From NCBI RefSeq assembly GCF_018918145.1, contig NZ_JAHLPX010000005.1:186001-250000 (forward strand): DNA of 64,000 bases, written 5' to 3'. Shown in pieces: positions 7,739 to 15,869 of this stretch (its first letter is position 1; every line of letters starts with the position of its first letter). Under the pieces are notes generated by a model. It was given only the letters and a program-made list of their open reading frames with translations, did no database searches and was not told the origin of the DNA. Source of the stretch: Anaerotignum sp. MSJ-24 (GTDB lineage: Bacteria > Bacillota > Clostridia > Lachnospirales > Anaerotignaceae). The position numbers were made by a program, and so were the translations under genes.

Positions 7739-7787
7739 GGGCAAAGGTGCTTATCTAATGAGATAAAGTCATTCTTTGCCCTTTTTT
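7739..7787 (+). terminator. attenuator-like terminator in the glnA leader
   Basis: GGGCAAAG (7739-7746) pairs with CTTTGCCC (7774-7781), followed by six Ts. An inner hairpin CTTATC/GATAAG sits inside the loop. It starts only about 6 nt after the expected transcription start and about 50 bp before glnA, so glnA expression seems to require antitermination or read-through. Confidence 0.8.
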
Positions 7788-7839
7788 ACATACTTACGGA
7801 ATTTTGTGAAAATGTTATAAATTTTAAGGAGTGAAACGA

Positions 7840-9171
7840 ATGCCAAAGTATACAAAAGAGGACATAATAAACCTCGTAAGAGATGAAGACATCAAATTTA
7901 TAAGACTTCAGTTTACGGATATTTTCGGACAGCTTAAAAATGTTGCCATTATGGCATCACAGATTGAAAAGGCTGTTAATAACCAGATAATGCTTGACGG
8001 AAGTTCAATAGAAGGCTTTGTACGTATAGAGGAATCCGATCAGTATCTTTATCCTGATCTTGACACATTTACAATACTCCCTTGGAGACCTCAGCATGGC
8101 AGAGTAGCAAGACTTATCTGCGATATATATAATCCCGACGGAACACCTTTTGTCGGCGATCCCAGAGGTGCACTTAAGAGAGTGCTTAAAAAAGCCGCTG
8201 ATATGGGCTATACATTTAATGTAGGCCCTGAATGTGAATTTTTCCTTTTCCAGACAGATGATGAAGGCAGACCTACAACAAAGACAAATGATGAAGCAGG
8301 ATATTTTGACCTTGGCCCCCTTGACCACGGTGAAAGCACAAGACGAGAGGCTTGCCTTTCATTGGAAACAATGGGCTTTGAAATCGAGGCGTCTCACCAT
8401 GAGGTTGCGGCAGGACAGCACGAGATTGACTTTAAATATGCGGATGCACTCACAGCAGCCGACAATATTATGACATTTAAGCTTGCGGTAAAGACAATAG
8501 CACAGAAGAACGGACTCCATGCAACATTTATGCCTAAGCCCATATATGGAATAAGCGGTTCGGGAATGCATACAAATATGTCGCTTTTTAAGGACGGAGA
8601 AAATATTTTCTTTGATCCAAACGGAGAAAAGAAGCTTTCCAAAGAGGCATATAGCTTTATTGCGGGAATTCTCCACCATGTTAGAGGTATGGCAGCAATA
8701 ACAAACCCTCTCATCAATTCATACAAACGACTTGTTCCCGGATATGAAGCACCTTGCTATATATCATGGTCATCATCTAATAGAAGTGCACTCATAAGAA
8801 TTCCGTCATCAAGAGGAAAAAGCACAAGAGTTGAGCTTCGTTCACCCGATCCGGCATGCAATCCTTATCTTACGATAGCGGCTTGTCTTGCGGCAGGACT
8901 TGACGGAATAGAAAAGAATATGACTCCGCCGGCCGAAATAACAGACAATATATTTGAAATGTCAAGTGAGGAAAGAGAAGAAAAGAATATCGGAAATCTT
9001 CCCGGTTCACTCCACGAGGCCATTGCCGAATTTGAGAATGATGAGGTTATAAAAGAGGCTCTCGGCGATCACATCGTTACACAGTACATTGCCGGAAAGA
9101 ACAGAGAATGCGAAGAATACAACACAAGAGTAAGCAGTTGGGAAATTGAAAAATACATTTTTTCTTATTAA
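7840..9171 (+). CDS. glnA: glutamine synthetase, type I
   Basis: This 443-residue enzyme condenses glutamate and ammonia to glutamine using ATP. The N-terminal beta-grasp domain holds [10 protein letters not shown] and DGSSIEGF; the catalytic domain has [24 protein letters not shown], the glutamate-loop segment [11 protein letters not shown], and [28 protein letters not shown]. The length (443) and the lack of a tyrosine-adenylylation region fit the GSI-alpha type of Firmicutes, which is feedback-controlled rather than adenylylated. The ATG at 7840 has AAGGAG 8 nt upstream; a GTG at 7831 is part of that site. It is a single-gene operon with its own promoter and leader attenuator, next to asnB on the other strand. 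Confidence 0.97.
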   Translation: MPKYTKEDIINLVRDEDIKFIRLQFTDIFGQLKNVAIMASQIEKAVNNQIMLDGSSIEGFVRIEESDQYLYPDLDTFTILPWRPQHGRVARLICDIYNPDGTPFVGDPRGALKRVLKKAADMGYTFNVGPECEFFLFQTDDEGRPTTKTNDEAGYFDLGPLDHGESTRREACLSLETMGFEIEASHHEVAAGQHEIDFKYADALTAADNIMTFKLAVKTIAQKNGLHATFMPKPIYGISGSGMHTNMSLFKDGENIFFDPNGEKKLSKEAYSFIAGILHHVRGMAAITNPLINSYKRLVPGYEAPCYISWSSSNRSALIRIPSSRGKSTRVELRSPDPACNPYLTIAACLAAGLDGIEKNMTPPAEITDNIFEMSSEEREEKNIGNLPGSLHEAIAEFENDEVIKEALGDHIVTQYIAGKNRECEEYNTRVSSWEIEKYIFSY

Positions 9172-9194
9172 AAATTGTAATATTTTTGAGCTTG

Positions 9195-9231
9195 AATGGG
9201 CATATTAAATTGATTAATATGCTCATTTTTA
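9195..9231 (+). terminator. glnA terminator
   Basis: AATGGGCATATTAA (9195-9208) pairs with TTAATATGCTCATT (9214-9227), followed by Ts. Confidence 0.88.
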
Positions 9232-9250
9232 TATTATTTGATAATAAATA

Positions 9251-9279
9251 TTGTCAAATAATAATTATTATGATATAAT
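9251..9279 (+). promoter_or_regulatory. promoter of the zinc-ribbon gene
   Basis: TTGTCA (9251-9256), 17-bp spacer, TATAAT (9274-9279). Confidence 0.75.
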
Positions 9280-9311
9280 AAAAAAATCAAAAATATAAAG
9301 GAGGAACAAAT

Positions 9312-9617
9312 ATGAAAAGATTAAAGGACGTTTATCGTTGTGTTGTTTGCAGCGGAGATATGCAGGTAGTTAAAATAGATTTAAAAGAACGTAAGGTATA
9401 TTACCGTTGCGAAAGATGCGGCTATGAAGAAACACTTACATTTGAAGAGGCACTTGTTGAAGATGAAAATTATTCCTTCTTTATATTAAAGGAAGACGGA
9501 ACTCTTACATGGGAGTGCCCGGAAAGCGGAATAAAGACAGAACAGGCTGACGAAAATACCGATTTTTCGCAGTATTACAACATTGAGCATCTTTGTCCGG
9601 AGTGTTGTGAGGATTGA
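9312..9617 (+). CDS. small zinc-ribbon protein of unknown function
   Basis: A 101-residue protein with a rubredoxin-like zinc knuckle: CVVC (residues 10-13) and CERCG (33-37), about 20 residues apart. A second pair of Cys groups (WECPESG and HLCPECCED) lies in the C-terminal half and could make another metal site. The middle is acidic. It is a single-gene unit with its own promoter and terminator. No enzymatic motif is visible and I do not recognise the family; nucleic-acid or protein binding is a guess. Confidence 0.7.
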   Translation: MKRLKDVYRCVVCSGDMQVVKIDLKERKVYYRCERCGYEETLTFEEALVEDENYSFFILKEDGTLTWECPESGIKTEQADENTDFSQYYNIEHLCPECCED

Positions 9618-9633
9618 TAGGGACTATAAAACT

Positions 9634-9658
9634 TGGCTGTGAAAACAGCCATTTTTTT
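9634..9658 (+). terminator. terminator of the zinc-ribbon gene
   Basis: TGGCTGT (9634-9640), GAAA loop, ACAGCCA (9645-9651), then seven Ts. Confidence 0.92.
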
Positions 9659-9695
9659 ATAAATAAAATTTTTTATAAAAATAATAAAATACCTC

Positions 9696-9724
9696 TTTAC
9701 TTTAGTGTGCTACTATGATAATAT
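9696..9724 (+). promoter_or_regulatory. likely promoter of the amino-acid ABC importer operon
   Basis: TTTACT (9696-9701), 17-bp spacer, TAATAT (9719-9724). It is weaker than the others in this window. Confidence 0.5.
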
Positions 9725-9777
9725 ATTAAAGAAATAAGACAGAAGGAAACTGTTTTAAACTTTAGGAGGAGATTTTT

Positions 9778-10626
9778 ATGAAGAAATTTATGGCACTTGC
9801 ACTCAGTGCGGTTGTTGCTCTCGGTGTTATGACAGGATGTTCAAGCAGCAATACAACAGATGATAAAGAAACAGAAAATACCGAAACAACAGATACAGCA
9901 GACAGAACACAGCTTATTGTCGGTTTCGATGCTGAATATCCGCCTTACGGATATATGGACGCTGACGGAAACTATGTTGGCTTTGACCTTGACCTTGCTC
10001 AGGAGGTTTGCGACAGAAACGGCTGGACACTTGTTAAACAGCCCATTGACTGGGATACAAAGGATATGGAGCTTAACTCAGGTTCAATCGACTGTATCTG
10101 GAACGGCTTTACATGCACAGGCCGTGAAGATAAATATACATTCAGCGAGCCTTATGTAGATAACAGTATCGTATTTGTTGTTCGTGCAGATTCAGACATT
10201 AATACAAAAGAAGACCTTGCAGGCAAGGTAGTTGTTACACAGGCTGATTCATCAGCTCTTACAGCACTTACAAACGAAGAGGATAACGACGAAAACCTTG
10301 CTCTTGCCGCTTCATTTGCTTCACTTGAACAGGTTGCCGATTACAACACAGCATTTATGAACCTTGAAAGCGGTATCGTTGATGCAATCGCAGTTGACAT
10401 CGGTGTTGCACAGTATCAGCTTACTTCAAGAGGCGACCAGTTCAGAAAGCTTGATGAGCCACTTTCAACAGAGCAGTATGCAATCGGATTTAAGCTTGGC
10501 AACACAGAGCTCAGAGATCAGGTTCAGAACACACTTAATGAAATGGTTGAAGACGGAACATTTGATAAAATAGTTGCTAATTACTCAGATTACAACCTTG
10601 ATCAGATGGTTTGCCTCGGTAAATAA
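9778..10626 (+). CDS. amino-acid ABC transporter substrate-binding lipoprotein
   Basis: A 282-residue family 3 (SBP_bac_3) binding protein anchored to the membrane. The signal peptide ends at the lipobox VMTGC (Cys21), followed by a Thr/Glu/Asp-rich linker. The mature domain has LIVGFDAEYPPYGYMDADGN, VGFDLDLAQEV, DCIWNGFTCTGRE and FSEPYVDN, the usual polar amino-acid binding signatures. Its permease and ATPase follow in the same operon, then a CntK-like racemase, which hints at a substrate whose D or L form matters (for example histidine). The exact ligand cannot be read from sequence. Confidence 0.9.
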   Translation: MKKFMALALSAVVALGVMTGCSSSNTTDDKETENTETTDTADRTQLIVGFDAEYPPYGYMDADGNYVGFDLDLAQEVCDRNGWTLVKQPIDWDTKDMELNSGSIDCIWNGFTCTGREDKYTFSEPYVDNSIVFVVRADSDINTKEDLAGKVVVTQADSSALTALTNEEDNDENLALAASFASLEQVADYNTAFMNLESGIVDAIAVDIGVAQYQLTSRGDQFRKLDEPLSTEQYAIGFKLGNTELRDQVQNTLNEMVEDGTFDKIVANYSDYNLDQMVCLGK

Positions 10627-10657
10627 TTTATAGATATTAATTGTTAATACGCATTTA

Positions 10658-10679
10658 CGGCGAAGATGTTTCTTCGCCG
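10658..10679 (+). other. intergenic hairpin between binding-protein and permease genes
   Basis: CGGCGAAG (10658-10665) pairs with CTTCGCCG (10672-10679), with a short C-TTT tract after it. Hairpins at this spot usually stabilise the abundant binding-protein mRNA or cut read-through into the permease. Not a full terminator. Confidence 0.6.
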
Positions 10680-10718
10680 CTTTGTGCGTTATTGGTTAAA
10701 TGAAAGGAGTCACTGTTA

Positions 10719-11369
10719 ATGTCCTTCGGAATGATAGTACAGCAGCTTGCCGGCGGTTTTACAAAAACGCTGCTCATATTTGTTCTTACTCTGCTTTTTT
10801 CTATGCCGCTCGGTCTGCTTGTAGCATTTTGCAGAATGTCTAAATTTTCTCCTCTCAGAGGAATTACAAAGGTGTTTATTTCAATATTGAGAGGAACGCC
10901 GCTTATGCTTCAGTTATTGGTTGCGTTTTATGGACCTTATTATATATTTAAGGTTCAGCTTACAACAAGCTATAGATTTGTTGCTCTTATATTGGGCTTT
11001 GTTATAAACTATTCTGCGTATTTTGCGGAAATATATCGTTCGGGAATAGAATCTATTCCGGTAGGACAGTATGAGGCTGCCAATATACTCGGATACAGCA
11101 AAAGCCAGACATTTATAAGAATTATATTTCCACAGATGGTTAAAAGAGTAATACCTCCGGTAACAAATGAGGTTATAACACTTGTTAAGGATACATCGCT
11201 TTCCTATGCCCTTGCTTATGCGGAAATGTTTACTCTTGCAAAGCAGATTGCAGCCGCAAAAACTAATATTATGCCGCTTTTTGTAGCCGGTGTGTTCTAT
11301 TTTATATTTAATGCGGTTGTGGCATTTGTTATGGAAACAATAGAAAAGAAATTAAGCTATTATCGCTAA
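10719..11369 (+). CDS. amino-acid ABC transporter permease
   Basis: A 216-residue inner-membrane permease of the HisMQ/GlnP type with about five membrane helices. It has the N-terminal GGFTKTLLIFVLTLLFSMPLGL helix, the RGTPLMLQLLV segment typical of polar amino-acid permeases, and the EAA-like loop EAANILGYSKSQTFIRIIFPQ that docks onto the ATPase. It starts 93 bp after the binding-protein gene and stops 12 bp before the ATPase gene. One permease type implies a homodimer. Confidence 0.93.
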   Translation: MSFGMIVQQLAGGFTKTLLIFVLTLLFSMPLGLLVAFCRMSKFSPLRGITKVFISILRGTPLMLQLLVAFYGPYYIFKVQLTTSYRFVALILGFVINYSAYFAEIYRSGIESIPVGQYEAANILGYSKSQTFIRIIFPQMVKRVIPPVTNEVITLVKDTSLSYALAYAEMFTLAKQIAAAKTNIMPLFVAGVFYFIFNAVVAFVMETIEKKLSYYR

Positions 11370-11381
11370 GGAGGTAAAATA

Positions 11382-12140
11382 ATGAAAATACTTGAAATAA
11401 ATCATTGCAGAAAGCACTTTGGCGATAATGAGGTATTGAAGGATATTTCGCTTTCTGTTGAAAAAGGCAATATAGTGTCGATTATAGGACCTTCCGGCTC
11501 CGGTAAATCAACACTTTTAAGATGTGCAACACTTCTCGAAACAATGGACGGCGGCGACCTTGCCTATCTTGGCGAATATGCCGCAAAGGATAACGGAAAC
11601 GGCTCTGTATATGCCTCAAATGAGGAGCTTAAAAAGATAAAATCCAACTTTGGTCTTGTGTTCCAGAATTTTAATCTGTTTCCGCATTATTCGGTTCTCA
11701 AAAACATAACCGAAGCACCGCTTATAGTGCAGAAAAGAGATAAAAAAGAGGTAATGGAGGAGGCTAAAATTCTTCTTGAAAAGATGGGGCTTTCCGATAA
11801 AGCCGACTCATATCCTCATCAGCTTTCCGGCGGACAGCAGCAGCGTGTTTCCATAGCGAGAGCGCTTGCTATGAATCCGAAAATGCTGTTCTTTGATGAA
11901 CCGACCTCGGCGCTTGATCCGGAGCTGACAGGCGAAATACTTAAGGTTATAAAGGATCTTGCGGCAGAGCATATGACAATGGTTATAGTAACGCATGAGA
12001 TGTCATTTGCGAGAGATGTTTCCAACCATATCATATTTATGGACGGCGGAGTTATTGTTGAACAGGGTGCACCTAATGACGTTATCAACAATCCACAGCA
12101 GGAAAGAACAAAGCTTTTCCTCAGTCGTTTTCAGCAATAA
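11382..12140 (+). CDS. amino-acid ABC transporter ATP-binding protein
   Basis: A 252-residue ABC ATPase of the GlnQ/HisP type. Walker A is GPSGSGKST (about residues 33-41), the Q-loop is FGLVFQNFNLFPH, the signature LSGGQQQR, Walker B MLFFDEPTSALD, and the switch His is in VIVTHEM. The Q-loop region carries a 10-15 residue insert (EYAAKDNGNGSVYASN) before the core. It energises the permease encoded just upstream; AGGAGG lies at the right distance. Confidence 0.95.
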   Translation: MKILEINHCRKHFGDNEVLKDISLSVEKGNIVSIIGPSGSGKSTLLRCATLLETMDGGDLAYLGEYAAKDNGNGSVYASNEELKKIKSNFGLVFQNFNLFPHYSVLKNITEAPLIVQKRDKKEVMEEAKILLEKMGLSDKADSYPHQLSGGQQQRVSIARALAMNPKMLFFDEPTSALDPELTGEILKVIKDLAAEHMTMVIVTHEMSFARDVSNHIIFMDGGVIVEQGAPNDVINNPQQERTKLFLSRFQQ

Positions 12141-12191
12141 ATAAAGCTTTCGACAGAATTTTATTAAATATACTCAGAATAGGTGAAGACA

Positions 12192-13010
12192 ATGAAGCTC
12201 GATTTTGTTAAAATCAGTCCGACAGAAAACATGACAATACTCGTAAAAACAGCCGTTCCGACCGAACAGCAGCTTGCTGTCGGAGCAAAGCTTATAGAAT
12301 ATTCTTCTGTTTATGCGGAGCAGGCAGGCTTCATTGAAGAGCCTATAAACAAAAATGCCGCAGCAAGGCTCAGAATGATGGCAGGTGAATTTTGCGGAAA
12401 CGCAACAATGTCATTGGGAGCGTATATTGCCTTCAAAAACGGACTTGAAATAGGAAATGAAACGGATATTCCGCTTGAGGTTTCGGGAGCAGAAGGCATT
12501 AGAAATTGTCATATTAAGGCGGTTGATGGCGGCTATATAGGAACGGTAAGCATGCCTCTTCCTGTGTCGGTAAAGGAATGTACGCTTAACATAAATGATA
12601 AGGAATATTATGTTACTGAAATAGCCTTTGAAGGAATTAAGCATTATATACTTCCGAAAAACAGCATTGGAGAAGGCTTTAAAGCAAAGCTTGAAGGCTC
12701 GCTTGAAAACTTAAAAAATGCTATTGAAGATGATGTTTTCGGAATAGTTGTGTTTGACGAAGAAAATATGCGTATAGATCCGTTGGTTGTCGTTAAATCA
12801 GCCGGAAGTGTTTATTGGGAAAGAGGCTGCGGCAGCGGCAGTGAGGCAACGGGAATATATCTTGCATATAAAAACAAAGAAAGCATTAAATGCGGACTTA
12901 AGCAGCTGGGAGGAATAATAACGGTTGATGTTGAATACGATAACGGCATTAAAAAAGCCGCTATTACAGGAAAAGTTAAAATAGCTGCGGAAGGAACCGC
13001 ATATATCTGA
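12192..13010 (+). CDS. DapF-fold amino-acid racemase, CntK-like (possible histidine racemase)
   Basis: A 272-residue member of the diaminopimelate epimerase superfamily. The two active-site cysteines are in place: Cys68 in GEFCGNATMS and Cys213 in ERGCGSGSEATG. Overall it resembles CntK, the histidine epimerase of staphylopine synthesis, more than true DapF: it shares the opening NMTILV, the EQAGFIEE segment, GEFCGNATMS and the ending GTAYI. In CntK-like enzymes these Cys act as a cofactor-free acid/base pair. It follows the amino-acid importer by 51 bp with no terminator, so import and racemisation are probably linked. No nicotianamine-synthase-like partner is seen, so opine synthesis is not supported. 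The start at ATG 12192 is set by AGGTGA. Confidence 0.8.
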   Translation: MKLDFVKISPTENMTILVKTAVPTEQQLAVGAKLIEYSSVYAEQAGFIEEPINKNAAARLRMMAGEFCGNATMSLGAYIAFKNGLEIGNETDIPLEVSGAEGIRNCHIKAVDGGYIGTVSMPLPVSVKECTLNINDKEYYVTEIAFEGIKHYILPKNSIGEGFKAKLEGSLENLKNAIEDDVFGIVVFDEENMRIDPLVVVKSAGSVYWERGCGSGSEATGIYLAYKNKESIKCGLKQLGGIITVDVEYDNGIKKAAITGKVKIAAEGTAYI

Positions 13011-13018
13011 AAACATTG

Positions 13019-13047
13019 CTCCGGTTGTAAACCGGAGTATTTTTTTG
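13019..13047 (+). terminator. terminator of the ABC importer/racemase operon
   Basis: CTCCGGTT (13019-13026) pairs with AACCGGAG (13030-13037), followed by a run of seven Ts. Confidence 0.92.
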
Positions 13048-13071
13048 CTATAATTAAGTCGGTGATGATTG

Positions 13072-14217
13072 ATGAAGGTTTATTTTGACAATGCGGCAAC
13101 AACCTATCCGAAGCCGGAGAGCGTTGCAGACGCAGTTTATGATTATATTAAAAATAACGGAGCAAACATAGGCAGAGGCATATATAAATCGGCTTTGTCC
13201 GCCGCCGAAAAGGTATACGAAACAAGAGAGCTTGTTGCAGAGCTTTTTAATGCGGAAAACCCCGATAATGTCATATTTACCGCCAATGTGACAGAGGCGT
13301 TGAATATGGTTATAAAGGGATATCTTAAGGCAGGAGATCATGTTATAGTTTCGTCGATGGAGCATAATGCGGTAATGCGTCCGCTTACACAGTTGTTAGA
13401 TTACGACATTACATTTGACAGAATACCGTCTGAAAAAAACGGCACAATGTGCGAGGACATGATAGCTCCGCTTATTAAAAGCAATACGAAGGCGATTATA
13501 ACAACTCATGCGTCCAATGTCTGCGGAACAATTATGCCGATTGAAAAAATCGGCGGTATATGCAGAAAATATGGCTTGAAATTTATTGTTGATACGGCAC
13601 AGACAGCAGGAATGGAAAAAATAGATATGCAGAAATGCAATATATCGGCACTGTGTTTTACAGGCCACAAAGGGCTTTACGGGCCACAGGGAACAGGCGG
13701 TTTTGTGCTTACTGACGAGATGGCAGAAATGCTTGAGCCACTCATAAGCGGTGGAACGGGAAGTATATCCGATAAGGAAACAGTACCGGATTTCTGCCCG
13801 GATAAATTTGAGGCAGGCACACTCAATATACCCGGAATTTACGGCTTGAACGAAGGAATAAGGTTCATAAACAGTGTCGGCATTGATAATATAAAACGGC
13901 ATGAGCTTATGCTTACCGAGCAGTTTATAAGGGGCATAAATAAGTTGGATATGCTCAAAATTGCGGGGATAAATGGCATAGAAAACAGAACGGCAGTTGT
14001 TTCGATTGTCGAAAACAATATGAAAGGGGATATGTCTGAGCTTGCGGCATATCTTGAAAAATGTGGAATAATGTTGCGTATAGGAATGCACTGTGCACCA
14101 AATGCGCATAAAATTTTGGGAACATTTCCGTCGGGAACGCTGAGGTTTTCATTTGGGTATTTCAACAAACCTGAGGAAGTGGACTATACGCTTGAATGTA
14201 TGGAGAATTTTGAATAA
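13072..14217 (+). CDS. class V aminotransferase, cysteine desulfurase-like
   Basis: A 381-residue PLP enzyme of the NifS/SufS-like branch. It opens with VYFDNAATTYPKPESV, has SSMEHNAVMRPL and THASNVCGT for cofactor contact, and the PLP lysine in FTGHKGLYGPQGTGG. The C-terminal CGIMLRIGMHCAPNAHK holds a Cys at the position expected for sulfur transfer. It looks closest to the 'cysteine desulfurase family' subgroup found near selenium and sulfur genes, but none are visible here. The ATG at 13072 is preferred to a TTG at 13069. A terminator separates it from the racemase gene, so it is probably its own unit. Confidence 0.85.
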   Translation: MKVYFDNAATTYPKPESVADAVYDYIKNNGANIGRGIYKSALSAAEKVYETRELVAELFNAENPDNVIFTANVTEALNMVIKGYLKAGDHVIVSSMEHNAVMRPLTQLLDYDITFDRIPSEKNGTMCEDMIAPLIKSNTKAIITTHASNVCGTIMPIEKIGGICRKYGLKFIVDTAQTAGMEKIDMQKCNISALCFTGHKGLYGPQGTGGFVLTDEMAEMLEPLISGGTGSISDKETVPDFCPDKFEAGTLNIPGIYGLNEGIRFINSVGIDNIKRHELMLTEQFIRGINKLDMLKIAGINGIENRTAVVSIVENNMKGDMSELAAYLEKCGIMLRIGMHCAPNAHKILGTFPSGTLRFSFGYFNKPEEVDYTLECMENFE

Positions 14218-14218
14218 T

Positions 14219-14416
14219 ATAGCTCAAAAATATCTTGGGCTATGCCCTAAACCATATGAGCCTTTAATAAAATATATTCTGTGAACGTAGTATTGGAAAA
14301 ATATTAATAATTAATCACAAAAATCATTTGTTAAAATGATTTTTAGTGAATTTAGGGCAAGCCTTTTTAAAGGCTTGCCGGGTATGGGACGGAGTTCCAT
14401 GGTTTTGAAAAGTATA
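14219..14416. repeat. gene-free stretch with strong hairpins
   Basis: No gene is visible. It holds two long perfect inverted repeats: AAAAATCATTT (14319-14329) with AAATGATTTTT (14334-14344), and GGCAAGCCTTT (14356-14366) with AAAGGCTTGCC (14369-14379). A weaker ATAGCTC/GGGCTAT pair is at 14219-14245. The first hairpin ends in Ts and may terminate the aminotransferase transcript. The second has no T-tract. The set could be the remnant of a small repeat element. Confidence 0.5.
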
Positions 14417-14456
14417 CTAAAAAGCTCTAAGCCGATTTGGTTTGACTCAGAGCTTT
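14417..14456 (-). terminator. terminator of the hemolysin III gene
   Basis: Minus strand: AAAGCTCT (14456-14449) pairs with AGAGCTTT (14428-14421), followed by TT. Confidence 0.7.
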
Positions 14457-14459
14457 GTT

Positions 14460-15131
14460 TTATTTTATGATGTAGTTCAAAATGCAGACATACTGTAATG
14501 CTGTTCCGATAACAACAAATATATGGAATACGAAGTGCATATAGCGTTTCTTTTTGCCTATGCCGTAAAGAACAGCACCTATCGAATAGCTTATTCCTCC
14601 GCCGATAAGATACATAACGCCCCTAAGCCCAATATAGGCAACAAGCGGCTTTATTATAAATATTGCAAACCATCCGAGTATAAGATAGCACGCCATGGAA
14701 AGTTTTGAATATTTGTCAAGGTCAATCATGTTGAACACTGTTCCGGCGATTGCCGCCGCCCATATCAATGAAAGCATTACTATTCCTTTTACGGGTGAAA
14801 CTCTGTATATTACATTGAGAATCACAGGTGCGTATGAGCCGGCAATGAATATAAATATCATGCAGTGGTCAACTATACGCATAATCTGTTTTTGAAGCAT
14901 GCTTTCGGCAGACATTCCGTGATAAAGGCTCGATACGGAGTACATAAGTATCATGGAAATGCCGTATATAATGCTTCCGGTTATGTTTACGTAATCCTTT
15001 GATGCTATTAAGCAGGTTATTAAAGCAACAAATCCCAAGGCTATGCCTATTGCATGGGAAATGGTATTCATAAGCTCTTCGGTTTTTGTATAATTTGGTA
15101 ACGGTTTTGCTTTTAAAGCTGCTGCTGTCAT
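14460..15131 (-). CDS. hemolysin III family (PAQR-type) membrane protein
   Basis: A 223-residue protein with seven predicted membrane helices. Family features are present: NTISHAIGIALGF near the N-terminus, SSLYHGM after helix 2, RIVDHCMIFIFIAGSYAPV in helix 3, and MHFVFHIFVVIGTALQY in the last helix. The conserved Ser, Asp and His residues make up the zinc site of PAQR/hemolysin III proteins. Cellular role in bacteria is not well established. The start is ATG 15131; GTG 15140 is within the GAGGTGA ribosome binding site. Single-gene unit with a consensus promoter. Confidence 0.92.
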   Translation of the reverse strand: MTAAALKAKPLPNYTKTEELMNTISHAIGIALGFVALITCLIASKDYVNITGSIIYGISMILMYSVSSLYHGMSAESMLQKQIMRIVDHCMIFIFIAGSYAPVILNVIYRVSPVKGIVMLSLIWAAAIAGTVFNMIDLDKYSKLSMACYLILGWFAIFIIKPLVAYIGLRGVMYLIGGGISYSIGAVLYGIGKKKRYMHFVFHIFVVIGTALQYVCILNYIIK

Positions 15132-15193
15132 TTTTTTCACCTCATATCAATGGTTGTTAAACTATTACAAGTGGTTTTGAATACTATATTATG

Positions 15194-15222
15194 ATTATAT
15201 GTATATTATGTGTTGATGTCAA
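15194..15222 (-). promoter_or_regulatory. consensus promoter of the hemolysin III gene
   Basis: Minus strand TTGACA (15222-15217), 17-bp spacer, TATAAT (15199-15194). Confidence 0.9.
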
Positions 15223-15260
15223 TATAAAATACTAAATAATCTGATTTTTAATACTATGTA

Positions 15261-15289
15261 TTGAAGTTTGATAAATTGAATGATATACT
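15261..15289 (+). promoter_or_regulatory. promoter of the DUF1836 gene
   Basis: TTGAAG (15261-15266), 17-bp spacer, TATACT (15284-15289). Confidence 0.75.
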
Positions 15290-15311
15290 TTGATCATAAG
15301 GAGAGATTTTT

Positions 15312-15824
15312 ATGAACGAAGAATTGAAAAACGGTCTTGAAAAGGCTGCGGCAGATATAAAAAACATAAACATACCGACATGGGACGAGTTACCGTCCTT
15401 TGAGCTGTATATGGATCAGGTTATTACGCTTATAAACGAATATCTTGATGTAATGCGAGATAATGAAGATGAAGGCGTTATAACAAAAAATATGATAAAT
15501 AACTATGTCAAAATGAAAATAATGCCGCCTCCGGTAAGAAAAAAATATTCCCGTCTGCATATTGCCTATTTAATAATAATATGTATGCTTAAGCAGATAT
15601 TCAGTATTTCGGTAATAAACAGCATACTGATAAGCGATGCAGAGCCGGAGGAGATAAAGCGAATATATACAGCCTTTGCATCAAATGTGCGTAAAGCCGC
15701 CGATATAGATATATCAAAGTACGCTAAGGACGGCGTTGCGAGCGAAGAAAGCTGTGTAATAAGATTTTCGGCAGAGGCAATAATATTAAAGACATTGGCG
15801 GAAAAAATAATAAAGAACGCATAA
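15312..15824 (+). CDS. DUF1836 protein
   Basis: A 170-residue cytosolic protein with the DUF1836 layout: the IPTWDELPSFELYMDQVITLINEYL opening, the NMINNYVKMKIMPPPVRKKYSRLHIAYLIII segment that resembles a MerR-like helix-turn-helix, then an all-helical C-terminal half. Family members occur singly in Clostridia and are presumed DNA-binding, but their targets are unknown. It has its own promoter and shares a bidirectional terminator with the next gene. Confidence 0.85.
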   Translation: MNEELKNGLEKAAADIKNINIPTWDELPSFELYMDQVITLINEYLDVMRDNEDEGVITKNMINNYVKMKIMPPPVRKKYSRLHIAYLIIICMLKQIFSISVINSILISDAEPEEIKRIYTAFASNVRKAADIDISKYAKDGVASEESCVIRFSAEAIILKTLAEKIIKNA

Positions 15825-15866
15825 AAATAACAGGTATCTATCTTCGGAATAGACACCTGTTATTTC
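15825..15866. terminator. bidirectional terminator
   Basis: AAATAACAGGT with a matching ACCTGTTATTT closes a stem around CTATCTTCGGAATAG, with A-rich and T-rich flanks on both sides. It serves the DUF1836 gene and the convergent DUF2974 gene. Confidence 0.88.
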
Positions 15867-15869
15867 TGT

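Noticed and set aside
12192-13010. True diaminopimelate epimerase (dapF)
   Set aside because: The cysteine motifs are shared by the superfamily, but the N-terminal NMTILV and EQAGFIEE segments and the ending match CntK-like racemases better; no lysine-pathway genes are nearby.
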